A stretch of 64,000 bases of DNA from Achromobacter sp. HZ34 (GTDB lineage Bacteria; Pseudomonadota; Gammaproteobacteria; Burkholderiales; Burkholderiaceae_B). A program made the position numbers and the translations under genes. The notes under the pieces are model-generated. The model was not told where the DNA came from. It saw only the letters and a list, made by a program, of their open reading frames with translations, and made no database searches. The stretch is from contig NZ_NJIX01000001.1 of NCBI RefSeq assembly GCF_002209485.1, positions 1,521,259 to 1,585,258 of the forward strand, written 5' to 3'. Below are positions 17,686-25,006 of the stretch, piece by piece (positions within the stretch are counted from its first letter, which is position 1; every line of letters begins with the position of its first letter).

Positions 17686-18618
17686 TTATTCGCTCCCGCG
17701 GGAATTCGCGTTGGGCACACCGGCCGAACGGCGCAGCGCGCGTACCTTGCCGTCGGACAGGGCCACTTGCTGGCCAGTCATCAGGAAGGCGAACAGGTCG
17801 TGCGCGAAGGCATCCAGGCGCGACAGGAACACCCGGTTGTTACGCACGAACATGTTATAGGCCAACACGGCGGGAATTGCCACCGCCAGGCCCAGGCCGG
17901 TCATGATCAGCGACTCGCCCACCGGGCCGGCGATGCGGTTGATGGTCATGCCATCGGACATGCCGATACCCACCAGCGCGTGGTACACGCCCCACACCGT
18001 CCCGAACAGACCGACGAAAGGCGCGGTGGAACCGACCGACGCCAGCACCGTCAGGCCGTTTTCCAGCTTGGCGGTTTCCTCGTCCATGACCTTGCGCATG
18101 GTGCGGGTGACGAATTCGCCGTTCGAGCCGGTTTCTTCCAGCTTGGTGGCGCCGTACTTGGCATGGTGGGCCCGCGCGTGCATGGCATGGCTGGACAGAT
18201 GCGAGAAAGGATCGCGCGCGCCGTGCGTGGAGATTTCGTTCTCGACCTGCTCCAGCGAGCTGGCATTCCAGAACTTGTTGAGGAATTCGCGCGAGCGCTT
18301 GCGCAACCACACGTTGCTGATGGCCTTGACGATGATCAGGTACCACGTGATCACCGACATCACCAGCAGGATGATGAACAGTGCCTTGCCGACGCCGTCG
18401 GCCTGCGCAATGAAGTGCATGATGCCCATGTCGGGTGCGGGCACGGGCGGCGTGGGCAGCGCGGCACTGGCCTGCTGGACGGCGTTGGCCGCCTGTTGAA
18501 CGGCGTTGGCGGCGGCCGGCAAGGCGGCGGCGCCCTGTTGCGCGGCGCCCGGCGCCGCTGGCGCGGCGGGGGTCGCCTGCGCCAACAGCATGGCGGCAAG
18601 GTCAAGAACGTTGGACAT
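17686..18618 (-). CDS. exbB: MotA/TolQ/ExbB proton channel family protein ExbB
   Basis: A 310-residue inner-membrane protein with three transmembrane segments (about 68-90, 180-205, 225-250) and the conserved channel core NRIAGPVGESLIMTGLGLAVAIPA. An N-terminal Ala/Pro/Gln-rich extension of about 60 residues precedes the first helix; longer ExbB proteins of this kind are common in proteobacteria. It forms the motor with ExbD and TonB for siderophore, heme or vitamin uptake across the outer membrane. It follows the tonB stop after one base. Confidence 0.96.
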   Translation of the reverse strand: MSNVLDLAAMLLAQATPAAPAAPGAAQQGAAALPAAANAVQQAANAVQQASAALPTPPVPAPDMGIMHFIAQADGVGKALFIILLVMSVITWYLIIVKAISNVWLRKRSREFLNKFWNASSLEQVENEISTHGARDPFSHLSSHAMHARAHHAKYGATKLEETGSNGEFVTRTMRKVMDEETAKLENGLTVLASVGSTAPFVGLFGTVWGVYHALVGIGMSDGMTINRIAGPVGESLIMTGLGLAVAIPAVLAYNMFVRNNRVFLSRLDAFAHDLFAFLMTGQQVALSDGKVRALRRSAGVPNANSRGSE

Positions 18619-18619
18619 G

Positions 18620-19444
18620 TCAGTTCCTCATGTTGAAATCGAACGGGATCCGGGCCTGCACGGTGTAGGCCACGCCGTTGCGTGTATACGGTTTGAAGTG
18701 GACCCGGCGCAACGCATCGAGCGCGGACTGGTCCAGGCGCGGATAGCCGGACGACTGCACCACAGTCGCCTTCTCTATCGTGCCGTCGGTATTGATCACT
18801 ACCAGCACCATGACGCGGCCCTCTTCGCGGTTGCGGCGCGAGGAGTCCGGATAGACCGGGCGCGGACCGCGGCCGTCGTAGGCGACGTTCGAGACCAGCT
18901 CGGGCTGGTCTGGCGGCGGACCTTGTGTCGGCGCCTGCGGCTTGCTGTCGCCCTGCGGCGTACCCGAAGGCGGCGTGGCGGGGGGCGGCGGCGTCTCCAC
19001 CGGCTTGACCGGCTCAGGCTTCTTGGGCTGCGGCTTGGGCTGGGGTTTGGGTTTCGGCTTGGGCTTGGGCTTGGGCGCGGGTTCCGGCGGCTTCTCGATC
19101 ACCGGTTCCGGCTCGGGCTCGGGTTCCGGCTTGACGTCGGGGGTCGGGTCGGGCTTGGTGTCGGGCGGCGGTGTTTCTTCCGGCGGCGGCGGAGGCGGCG
19201 GTTCTTCCACCGGCGGCGTGGGCGTTTCCGGCGTGGGCTCGGCCTTGGCCATTTGCGGCACAGGTGCCTCCACCACGCTCACCATGATGGGCGCATCCTG
19301 CGGCAGTTCCAGCTTTGTATCGTCGTTGACGAACAGGGCTAATGCCACGCCCACATGCAGAAGTCCTACCGCCACGCCGGCGCCTATGCGCAAGGCTGGA
19401 GAAATCGAAGAGGATGTTGACCAACCGCGTTTAACGCTGGGCAT
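18620..19444 (-). CDS. tonB: energy transducer TonB
   Basis: A 274-residue protein with an N-terminal anchor helix (about 19-38). The long Pro-rich spacer (about 65-175) contains PEP/EPEPEP and KPKP tracts. The C-terminal TonB domain (about 185-274) has PVYPDSSRR, VMVLVVINTDGTI and SGYPRLDQSALDAL. It spans the periplasm and transmits ExbBD energy to outer-membrane receptors. It is the first gene of the operon; a good promoter is visible at 19517-19545. Confidence 0.95.
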   Translation of the reverse strand: MPSVKRGWSTSSSISPALRIGAGVAVGLLHVGVALALFVNDDTKLELPQDAPIMVSVVEAPVPQMAKAEPTPETPTPPVEEPPPPPPPEETPPPDTKPDPTPDVKPEPEPEPEPVIEKPPEPAPKPKPKPKPKPQPKPQPKKPEPVKPVETPPPPATPPSGTPQGDSKPQAPTQGPPPDQPELVSNVAYDGRGPRPVYPDSSRRNREEGRVMVLVVINTDGTIEKATVVQSSGYPRLDQSALDALRRVHFKPYTRNGVAYTVQARIPFDFNMRN

Positions 19445-19516
19445 GAATCAGCCGGGAAACAATATCTATACGCACCCCGTGAGGAAAAACACAACCCGGG
19501 GCGAATGGAGCCCAAG

Positions 19517-19545
19517 AATATATAAGAAATAGGAATTATTCGCAA
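19517..19545 (-). promoter_or_regulatory. promoter of tonB-exbB-exbD, with possible Fur overlap
   Basis: Minus strand: -35 TTGCGA (19540-19545), 17-base spacer, -10 TATATT (19517-19522). The tonB start is about 70 bases downstream. The spacer (AATAATTCCTATTTCTTA) loosely resembles a Fur box but matches fewer than half of the consensus positions. Confidence 0.65.
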
Positions 19546-19610
19546 ATCGATTCAGAATGTTCTTGAATCGACTGCAACATGCGACCGAACGCGCCGAATT
19601 CGCCTTCGCC

Positions 19611-19708
19611 GCTGGATGGCTCCGGCTGGATGGCTCCGGCTGGATGGCTCCGGCTGGATGGCCCTGGCTGGATGGCCCCGGCTGGATGGCCCCGGCTGGG
19701 TGGGACCG
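19611..19708. repeat. seven 14-bp tandem repeats
   Basis: Seven head-to-tail units of GCTGGATGGC(T/C)CCG; units 1-3 are identical, 5 and 6 are identical, 4 and 7 diverge. All frames stay open through it, which produces spurious short ORFs. It lies between the tonB promoter and the 3' end of the enolase-superfamily gene. Confidence 0.92.
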
Positions 19709-19742
19709 GGTCGGCACCGGCCAAACCGCCGCGCCAGGCGCT

Positions 19743-19773
19743 GGCGTTTGGCGTTTGGCGTTTGGCGTTGGCG
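19743..19773. repeat. heptanucleotide repeat GGCGTTT
   Basis: Three perfect GGCGTTT units, then GGCGTT and GGCG. It sits 34 bases beyond the 14-bp repeat array and is too short to encode anything. Confidence 0.8.
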
Positions 19774-19809
19774 CACGTCTTGTCAGTACTTCCTGTCGAT
19801 ACTTCTCAT

Positions 19810-20952
19810 TCAGCCGCCGTGCGATGCAACGATGAAGGGGCGCAGGCGTTCAAGGTCCGGCGTCACGCCGAGCCCCGGCGCATCGGACAGCGTCACCTGC
19901 CCTGCCCTGACCGCATAGCCTTCCGGCAACAGCCAATCGCGCAGGGCATTGGGATTGGAATCCACCTCCACGTAGCCGACACCGCCCACCGCGGCCTTCA
20001 GGTGCATGGACGCGGTCAGCCCGACGCCCCCGCCCAGCCAGTGCGGGCAGAACGTACGCCCACGCTGCACTACGTCGCGCGCAACGTCCAGGCAGGCGGT
20101 AATGCCGCCCCACTTCCCCAGATCAGGCTGGATCACCGACATGCCGCCTTCTTTCATCGCCGCGACGAAGGACTCCGCGCCACGCAGGTTCTCGCCGCCG
20201 GCGATGGGCAAAGGCGCGTCGGCCGTCAGCGCACGCCACACCGGCCAGGGCGTGTCGGCTGGCAAGGGTTCCTCCAGCCACGCGACGCCGTGGGCCGCCA
20301 GACGACCCGCCATCTGCGCTGCCTGCCGCGGCGACCAGGCCTGGTTCGCGTCCACCATCAGCGTGGCGTCGCTGCCCATGGTCCGGCGCAGGGCCTGCAC
20401 ATTGGCCTCGTCGCGCTGGTCGCCAAAGCCGACCTTCAGCTTGAATGCGGTATAGCCCTCGCGCGCCTTCGCTTCGGCGACGCGTTCCGGCTGGTCGGGA
20501 TTGATGCCCGAGGTATACACATTGATGTTCGGCTGGCCGCCCAGCAGTTGCCAGAGCGGCAGCCCGGCACGGCGGGCCAGCATGTCCCAGATGGCGGTAT
20601 CCACGCCGGCCACCGCCTGGGCCAGCGGCCCGGGCTCGCCGGACTGTATCGCCAGGATGCGCAGGCCTTCGCTCAAGGTGTCGAAACACGCCCGCGGCGA
20701 CGCCCAGGCCCGGCCCGACACCAGCGGCATGACGCAACTGTCCAACAGCCGCGCGCGATGCTCGGCCCCCACGGCAGGAAAATTGCACCATACTTCGCCC
20801 CATCCCTGGACGCCGTCCGCACCGGTGACGCGCACCAGCGCGGCGGGCCGGTCATGCATGACACCGAAGGAAGTGCGTACCGGCGGCTCGGCGGGCACGC
20901 GCAAGACGAAAGTTTCCAGGCTAGTGATTTCGAAGGCGTAGTCGTGGTCCAT
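19810..20952 (-). CDS. mandelate racemase/muconate lactonizing enzyme family protein
   Basis: A 380-residue enolase-superfamily enzyme. The catalytic set is visible: KLK (Lys171, Lys173), metal ligands Asp201 (MVDANQAW), Glu227 (WLEEPL) and Glu254 (GGENLRG), and His304 in CPHWLGGGVGL. The KxK plus His arrangement fits the mandelate racemase/acid-sugar dehydratase side. It would act on a hydroxy acid or sugar acid in the cytoplasm. The ATG at 20952 is chosen since it gives the usual N-terminal capping strand. It is divergent from a GntR regulator, and sugar-acid genes follow at 21.8-26.8 kb. Confidence 0.9.
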   Translation of the reverse strand: MDHDYAFEITSLETFVLRVPAEPPVRTSFGVMHDRPAALVRVTGADGVQGWGEVWCNFPAVGAEHRARLLDSCVMPLVSGRAWASPRACFDTLSEGLRILAIQSGEPGPLAQAVAGVDTAIWDMLARRAGLPLWQLLGGQPNINVYTSGINPDQPERVAEAKAREGYTAFKLKVGFGDQRDEANVQALRRTMGSDATLMVDANQAWSPRQAAQMAGRLAAHGVAWLEEPLPADTPWPVWRALTADAPLPIAGGENLRGAESFVAAMKEGGMSVIQPDLGKWGGITACLDVARDVVQRGRTFCPHWLGGGVGLTASMHLKAAVGGVGYVEVDSNPNALRDWLLPEGYAVRAGQVTLSDAPGLGVTPDLERLRPFIVASHGG

Positions 20953-20990
20953 GGCGGGAATGTCGTCCAGAAAATCCGTTTTAAATCTTA

Positions 20991-21010
20991 AAGTACAGAA
21001 TACTATACTT
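20991..21010. promoter_or_regulatory. candidate GntR operator
   Basis: Inverted repeat AAGTA - N10 - TACTT in the 62-base region between the divergent MR/MLE and GntR genes, immediately before the GntR start. AT-rich and suitably placed; binding is inferred. Confidence 0.5.
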
Positions 21011-21014
21011 AGGT

Positions 21015-21743
21015 ATGTCCACACATCCCAAGGCAATTCCGCATAGCCCGATCCCCCGTTACGTGGCCGTGGCGGATCAATTGCGCAAGCGCATCGCCAA
21101 TGGCGAGTGGCCCGCCGGCCATTGCCTGCCTTCGCTGCAGCAACTTGCCGAGGCATTCGGCGTGGCCAGGCTGACCGCGCGGCAAGCCGTACAACTGCTG
21201 GTTGCCGAGGGCCGTCTCAGCAGCCACCGAGGCCAGGGCACGTACGTGACCGAGGATGCCCCGCCCATCCGCACGGCACCGCTCGCCAGTTCGTTGCGCG
21301 AACTGGGCGACACGTATCGGGACCTGGAACCCATCATCCTGGCGATCGACGAAAACCCGCGTCCGCTGCCCCTGGCGGAAACCGGTCTCGATGAGGGCTA
21401 TGTCTACATGCGCCGGCTGCACATGCACGAGGGCCGGCCCTACTGCCTGATTTCGCTATATGTCGCGCAATCCGTTTTCGCACTGTGCCCGCAGCGTTTC
21501 AAGGACCGGGCCGTGGTGCTGGTCTTGCTGGAACAGCCGGAGGTGGACATTGCCCGGGCGCATCAAACCTTGACCATCGGCACGGCCGACGCCGAGACGG
21601 CTTCGTTCCTGCGGATATCCAAGGATGCACCCACCGCGGAGGTACGGCGGGTCTTTCGCCGTCCCGACGGCGAGGTGCTCTATTACGCCGAGGTGACCTA
21701 CCGCGGCGACGCCATCCGGCTGGAGATCGACCTCAAGCCCTGA
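21015..21743 (+). CDS. GntR family regulator, HutC/UTRA type
   Basis: 242 residues. The GntR winged helix is at about 13-78 (RYVAVADQLRKRIANGEW ... GQGTYV), and a UTRA ligand-binding domain lies at about 95-240, with YVYMRRLHMHEGRPYCL and a closing EVTYRGDAIRLEIDL. It is probably a repressor of the divergent MR/MLE-family enzyme, and the presumed effector is that enzyme's substrate or product. A palindrome overlaps its own promoter region, which suggests autoregulation. Confidence 0.92.
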   Translation: MSTHPKAIPHSPIPRYVAVADQLRKRIANGEWPAGHCLPSLQQLAEAFGVARLTARQAVQLLVAEGRLSSHRGQGTYVTEDAPPIRTAPLASSLRELGDTYRDLEPIILAIDENPRPLPLAETGLDEGYVYMRRLHMHEGRPYCLISLYVAQSVFALCPQRFKDRAVVLVLLEQPEVDIARAHQTLTIGTADAETASFLRISKDAPTAEVRRVFRRPDGEVLYYAEVTYRGDAIRLEIDLKP

Positions 21744-21767
21744 GGCTGTGCGGGCCGCAACCGGCTT

Positions 21768-22847
21768 CTACACCGCCATCGCGCTGCTCGCGCGGGCTAC
21801 CAATTCGCAAGGCACGTCCTGCCGCAACGCCACGCCTTCGGTCGACGCAACGCCCGGAATCAGGCGCAGGACCATCTGCGCGGCCGCCGTGCCGATGGCA
21901 TAGGGATCCGGACGCACGGTGGTCAAGGCAGGCGACAGCAGCGGCCCCAGCAGCGCGTCGCCGTAGCCGGCCACGCCGCAGTCGCGCGGCACCGCCACGC
22001 CGTAAGCCGGCGCGCGCAACAAGGCCGCCATCGCCATATTGTCATTGGCGAAGGCCAGGGCGCGGGGGCGCGAGGCGGGCGCTTCGGCGGCGAACGCCGC
22101 GATGGCGGCCTCGCCCGCGGCGAAGTCATCCGCGACGGTGGCGCGCACGCACTGCACGTCGCCCGCGGCTGCGCGCATGGCCAGTGCGAAGCCCTCGCCC
22201 CGGCGGGTGGCGCGGCTATCCTGCGCACTCGCGGGCAACACATAGCGGACGCGCGCCGCGCCTTGTTCAAGGAAATGGCGCGCCACCAGCGCGCCCGCGT
22301 CCTGCTGGCGAAAGCCGACCTGGTAGAAAGGCCGGTCCTCCGCCAGATCCCAGGCTTCCACCACCGGTACGCGCGTACCGCGCAGCAAGGCTTCAATATC
22401 GGGCGCATGGTCGCCGCGCGTCAGGATCAGCGCGCTGGGATGCCAGCCCAGGAAAGTGCGTATCGCCCGCGCTTCGGCATGCTGCAGGTAGTCGCTGCTG
22501 GCCAGCAGCAGTTGCAGGCCCTGGCGGTCCAGCACTTCCGTGATGCCCTGCACGACGCGGGCGAACGTGGGACTGCCGATGTTCTGCATGACGGCGCCCA
22601 CCACGCCGCTCTTGGACGACGCCAGGCGGCGCGCCACTTGGCTGGGCACATAGCCGGTCTGCGCGATGACTTCGCGCAGGCGCTCGCGCACGCCCTCCGA
22701 CACCAGCTCGGGCGCATTGAAATAACGGGACACGGTGACCACCGACACCTGCGCCAGGCGGGCAATGTCGCGATTGGTGGTCGCCAGCAGCTTGGGGCGC
22801 GCGCCGCGGCGGCGGGCTGCATTGTCGTCCGGCGCGTCGGCGTTCAT
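21768..22847 (-). CDS. LacI family transcriptional regulator
   Basis: A 359-residue LacI/GalR regulator (GntR/IdnR-like). The HTH is at about 25-45 (NRDIARLAQVSVVTVSRYFN), then a hinge helix near 68-80 (VPSQVARRLASSKSG) and a periplasmic-binding-protein-like effector and dimer domain. The ATG at 22847 is preferred: upstream codons in the same frame cross the operator region and look random. It is divergent from the Bug-aldolase-dehydratase operon and is its obvious repressor. Two matching palindromes (22931-22946 and 23068-23083) lie between them. The effector is probably a sugar acid. Confidence 0.94.
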   Translation of the reverse strand: MNADAPDDNAARRRGARPKLLATTNRDIARLAQVSVVTVSRYFNAPELVSEGVRERLREVIAQTGYVPSQVARRLASSKSGVVGAVMQNIGSPTFARVVQGITEVLDRQGLQLLLASSDYLQHAEARAIRTFLGWHPSALILTRGDHAPDIEALLRGTRVPVVEAWDLAEDRPFYQVGFRQQDAGALVARHFLEQGAARVRYVLPASAQDSRATRRGEGFALAMRAAAGDVQCVRATVADDFAAGEAAIAAFAAEAPASRPRALAFANDNMAMAALLRAPAYGVAVPRDCGVAGYGDALLGPLLSPALTTVRPDPYAIGTAAAQMVLRLIPGVASTEGVALRQDVPCELVARASSAMAV

Positions 22848-22930
22848 GGAAATCCCGGGATGGCCGCGCTGCGTCCAGGACGCAAGGCGATGGATTGACG
22901 GAGGGCGAGGAGGAATAATACACTTTTGCC

Positions 22931-22946
22931 ATGGAACCGGTTCCAT
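22931..22946. promoter_or_regulatory. LacI-type operator O1
   Basis: Perfect 16-base palindrome ATGGAACCGGTTCCAT with the central CCGG typical of LacI/GalR operators, 84 bases upstream of the LacI gene start. Confidence 0.88.
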
Positions 22947-23067
22947 ATTGAGTTCTACACGGCTGTGATAGCGGCTTTTCCTTTTGGTCCATGCGGACCG
23001 GCGGCTCACCGCGATGATGGCCACGACGACGTCGGCACCAGGCGCTGGCGTTTTTTTCGAAGCGCTG

Positions 23068-23083
23068 ATGAAACCGGTTCCAT
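23068..23083. promoter_or_regulatory. LacI-type operator O2
   Basis: ATGAAACCGGTTCCAT: the same sequence as O1 except one base, 74 bases upstream of the Bug gene start. Its centre is 137 bases from that of O1, close to 13 helical turns, so looping by one repressor tetramer is plausible. Confidence 0.85.
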
Positions 23084-23156
23084 AAGCAAATATCCCAAGC
23101 TTATAAGACCGCCCGGGCTTGCCCCTGGCCAATAAAGACAGACGGAGACGACACCC

Positions 23157-24152
23157 ATGCCATCGACAGCCATCGCGCGCGCCTTGCTCACCGGCGCGCT
23201 AACCCTGACCGCCAGCGCCATCCTGCCCCACGCCGCGCACGCCAGCTCGGACTACCCGAGCCAGCCCATCACCATCGTGGTGCCCCAGCCCGCGGGCGGC
23301 GCCGCGGACCAGTTCGCCCGCCCCTTCGGCCAGGCACTGGGCAAGGCGCTGGGGCAGTCCGTCATCATCCTGAACCGGCCGGGCGCCAACGGCAACATCG
23401 CGGCGGCCAACGTGGCGCACATCACCCCGGCCGACGGCTACACGATCTTCTACGGTTCGGTCAGCACGCTGGCCGTGAATCCCCACCTGTACAAGGATGC
23501 GGGCTTCGATCCCGTCAAGGATTTCCAGCCGCTGACGCTGACCAACCAGACCCCCAACGTGCTGCTGGTGGGGGCGCAAACGCCCTATCGTTCCGTGGCC
23601 GACGTGGTTGCCGCTGCCCGCGCCAAGCCGGGCAGCCTGGCCTTCGGCTCCGCCGGCAATGGCAACACCATGCACCTGGTGGGCCTGCAGTTCCAGGCCA
23701 AGGCCGGTGTGCAGCTGATGCACATCCCCTACAAGGGCGGTCCCGCCGCCTTGAATGACGTGCTGGCCGGACAGATTCCGATGATGTTCCACAATCTGTC
23801 GGCGGTGATTCCCTTCCACCAATCGGGCAAGGTCCGCGTGCTGGCGGTGGCCGATACCAAGCGCTCGCCGCTGCTGCCCGATGTCCCCACCATGGCCGAG
23901 GTTGGCTTGACCGGGGTGGAATCCGTGGCCTGGAGCGGCATGCTGGTGCGTTCCGGCACTCCCGCGCCCATCGTGGAGAAACTGAACGCGGCCATGCGCA
24001 AGATTCTCGACGATCCCGCCTTCCGCAAGCCCCTGGAAGCGCAGGGCTTCGAGATCCTGTCGTCCTCGCCCGACGATTTCACGGTCCGCCTGAAAAAGGA
24101 TTACCAGTCCATGGGTGACGTGATCCGCGCCGGCAACGTACACATCGACTGA
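23157..24152 (+). CDS. Bug-type solute-binding protein of sugar-acid operon
   Basis: 331 residues with a clear Sec signal (hydrophobic 8-24, cleavage near AHAS at about 30). The family loop ITIVVPQPAGGAADQ then follows, with later landmarks LNRPGANGNIAAANVA, HIPYKGG and a closing GNVHID. It is first in an operon with an HpaI-type aldolase and an IlvD/Edd dehydratase under LacI control, so its ligand is presumably a sugar acid, not a tricarboxylate. No cognate membrane components are nearby. Confidence 0.93.
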   Translation: MPSTAIARALLTGALTLTASAILPHAAHASSDYPSQPITIVVPQPAGGAADQFARPFGQALGKALGQSVIILNRPGANGNIAAANVAHITPADGYTIFYGSVSTLAVNPHLYKDAGFDPVKDFQPLTLTNQTPNVLLVGAQTPYRSVADVVAAARAKPGSLAFGSAGNGNTMHLVGLQFQAKAGVQLMHIPYKGGPAALNDVLAGQIPMMFHNLSAVIPFHQSGKVRVLAVADTKRSPLLPDVPTMAEVGLTGVESVAWSGMLVRSGTPAPIVEKLNAAMRKILDDPAFRKPLEAQGFEILSSSPDDFTVRLKKDYQSMGDVIRAGNVHID

Positions 24153-24180
24153 GCCGCGGCAACAACAAAGAGAGCCCAAC

Positions 24181-24981
24181 ATGCCCTTGCACAACCCCTT
24201 CAAGCACGCCCTGAGTGCCGGCCGGCCGCAGATCGGCCTGTGGTCCACCCTGGCGTCGCCTTTCGTCTCAGAACTGATCGCAGGATCGGGCTACGACTGG
24301 CTGCTGCTGGACACCGAACACACGCCCAGCGACGTCCCGCTGATGCTGCAGCAGTTGCAGGCCGTCGCGGCCGAGCAGCGCCGGCCCTCCAGCGCCGTGG
24401 TGCGCCCCGCCTGGAACGACGCCGTGCTGATCAAGCGCTACCTGGACATCGGCGCGCAGACGCTGCTGCTGCCCTTCGTGCAGAACGCCGAGGAAGCGGC
24501 GGCCGCCGTCGCCGCCATGCGTTATCCCCCGCACGGCATCCGCGGCATGGGCGGCACCATGCGTGCCAGCCATTTCGGCCGCGATGCGGACTATGTGCGC
24601 GACGCCGACAAGGAACTGTGCCTGCTGGTGCAGGTGGAAACGGAAGAAGCCCTGGACAATATCGAAGCCATCGCGGCGATCGACGGCGTCGACGGCATCT
24701 TCGTCGGTCCGGGCGACCTGTCCGCCAGCATGGGCTATCCCGGCGAGATGCAGCACCCCAAGGTCAGCGCCGCCATCGACGACGCCATCCGCCGCATCCG
24801 CGCGTGCAACAAGGCGCCGGGCATACTGATGCTGGACGAGAAACGCGCGCGCGCCTGCCTGGAACTGGGCGCCCTGTTCGTCGCCGTGGCCACCGACCAG
24901 GTGCTGTTGCGCAAGGCGGCCGACGACGTCGCCGCCCGTTTCGCCCAGCACCGCACGCCCGTCACCGACAGCCAATACTGA
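24181..24981 (+). CDS. HpcH/HpaI aldolase family protein
   Basis: A 266-residue class II pyruvate aldolase. The active-site segment LLLDTEHTPSD holds Asp44, Glu46 and His47; Arg in VVRPAWND and the metal Glu/Asp in LVQVETEEAL and VGPGDLSASMG follow. Such enzymes (HpaI, GarL, YfaU) cleave 2-keto-3-deoxy or 4-hydroxy-2-oxo acids to pyruvate and an aldehyde. Between a Bug protein and a sugar-acid dehydratase, it most likely cleaves the 2-keto-3-deoxy acid made by the downstream enzyme. The gap to the next gene is 25 bases. Confidence 0.92.
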   Translation: MPLHNPFKHALSAGRPQIGLWSTLASPFVSELIAGSGYDWLLLDTEHTPSDVPLMLQQLQAVAAEQRRPSSAVVRPAWNDAVLIKRYLDIGAQTLLLPFVQNAEEAAAAVAAMRYPPHGIRGMGGTMRASHFGRDADYVRDADKELCLLVQVETEEALDNIEAIAAIDGVDGIFVGPGDLSASMGYPGEMQHPKVSAAIDDAIRRIRACNKAPGILMLDEKRARACLELGALFVAVATDQVLLRKAADDVAARFAQHRTPVTDSQY

Positions 24982-25006
24982 TCGCCGCATCAAGGAGGAC
25001 CTCCTC

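Noticed and set aside
15151..18636. Long plus-strand frames of 568 and 570 codons
   Set aside because: They lie opposite the kinase, response regulator, exbD and exbB genes and have no protein-like features.
19522..19543. Fur box before tonB
   Set aside because: AT-rich and well placed, but my alignment gives only 8 of 19 consensus positions; kept as a remark on the promoter, not as a separate site.
19552..19776. Several short frames with PSSRSHPAGAIQ-like repeats on the minus strand
   Set aside because: They are translations of the 14-bp DNA repeat in all frames; no start context and no conserved domain.
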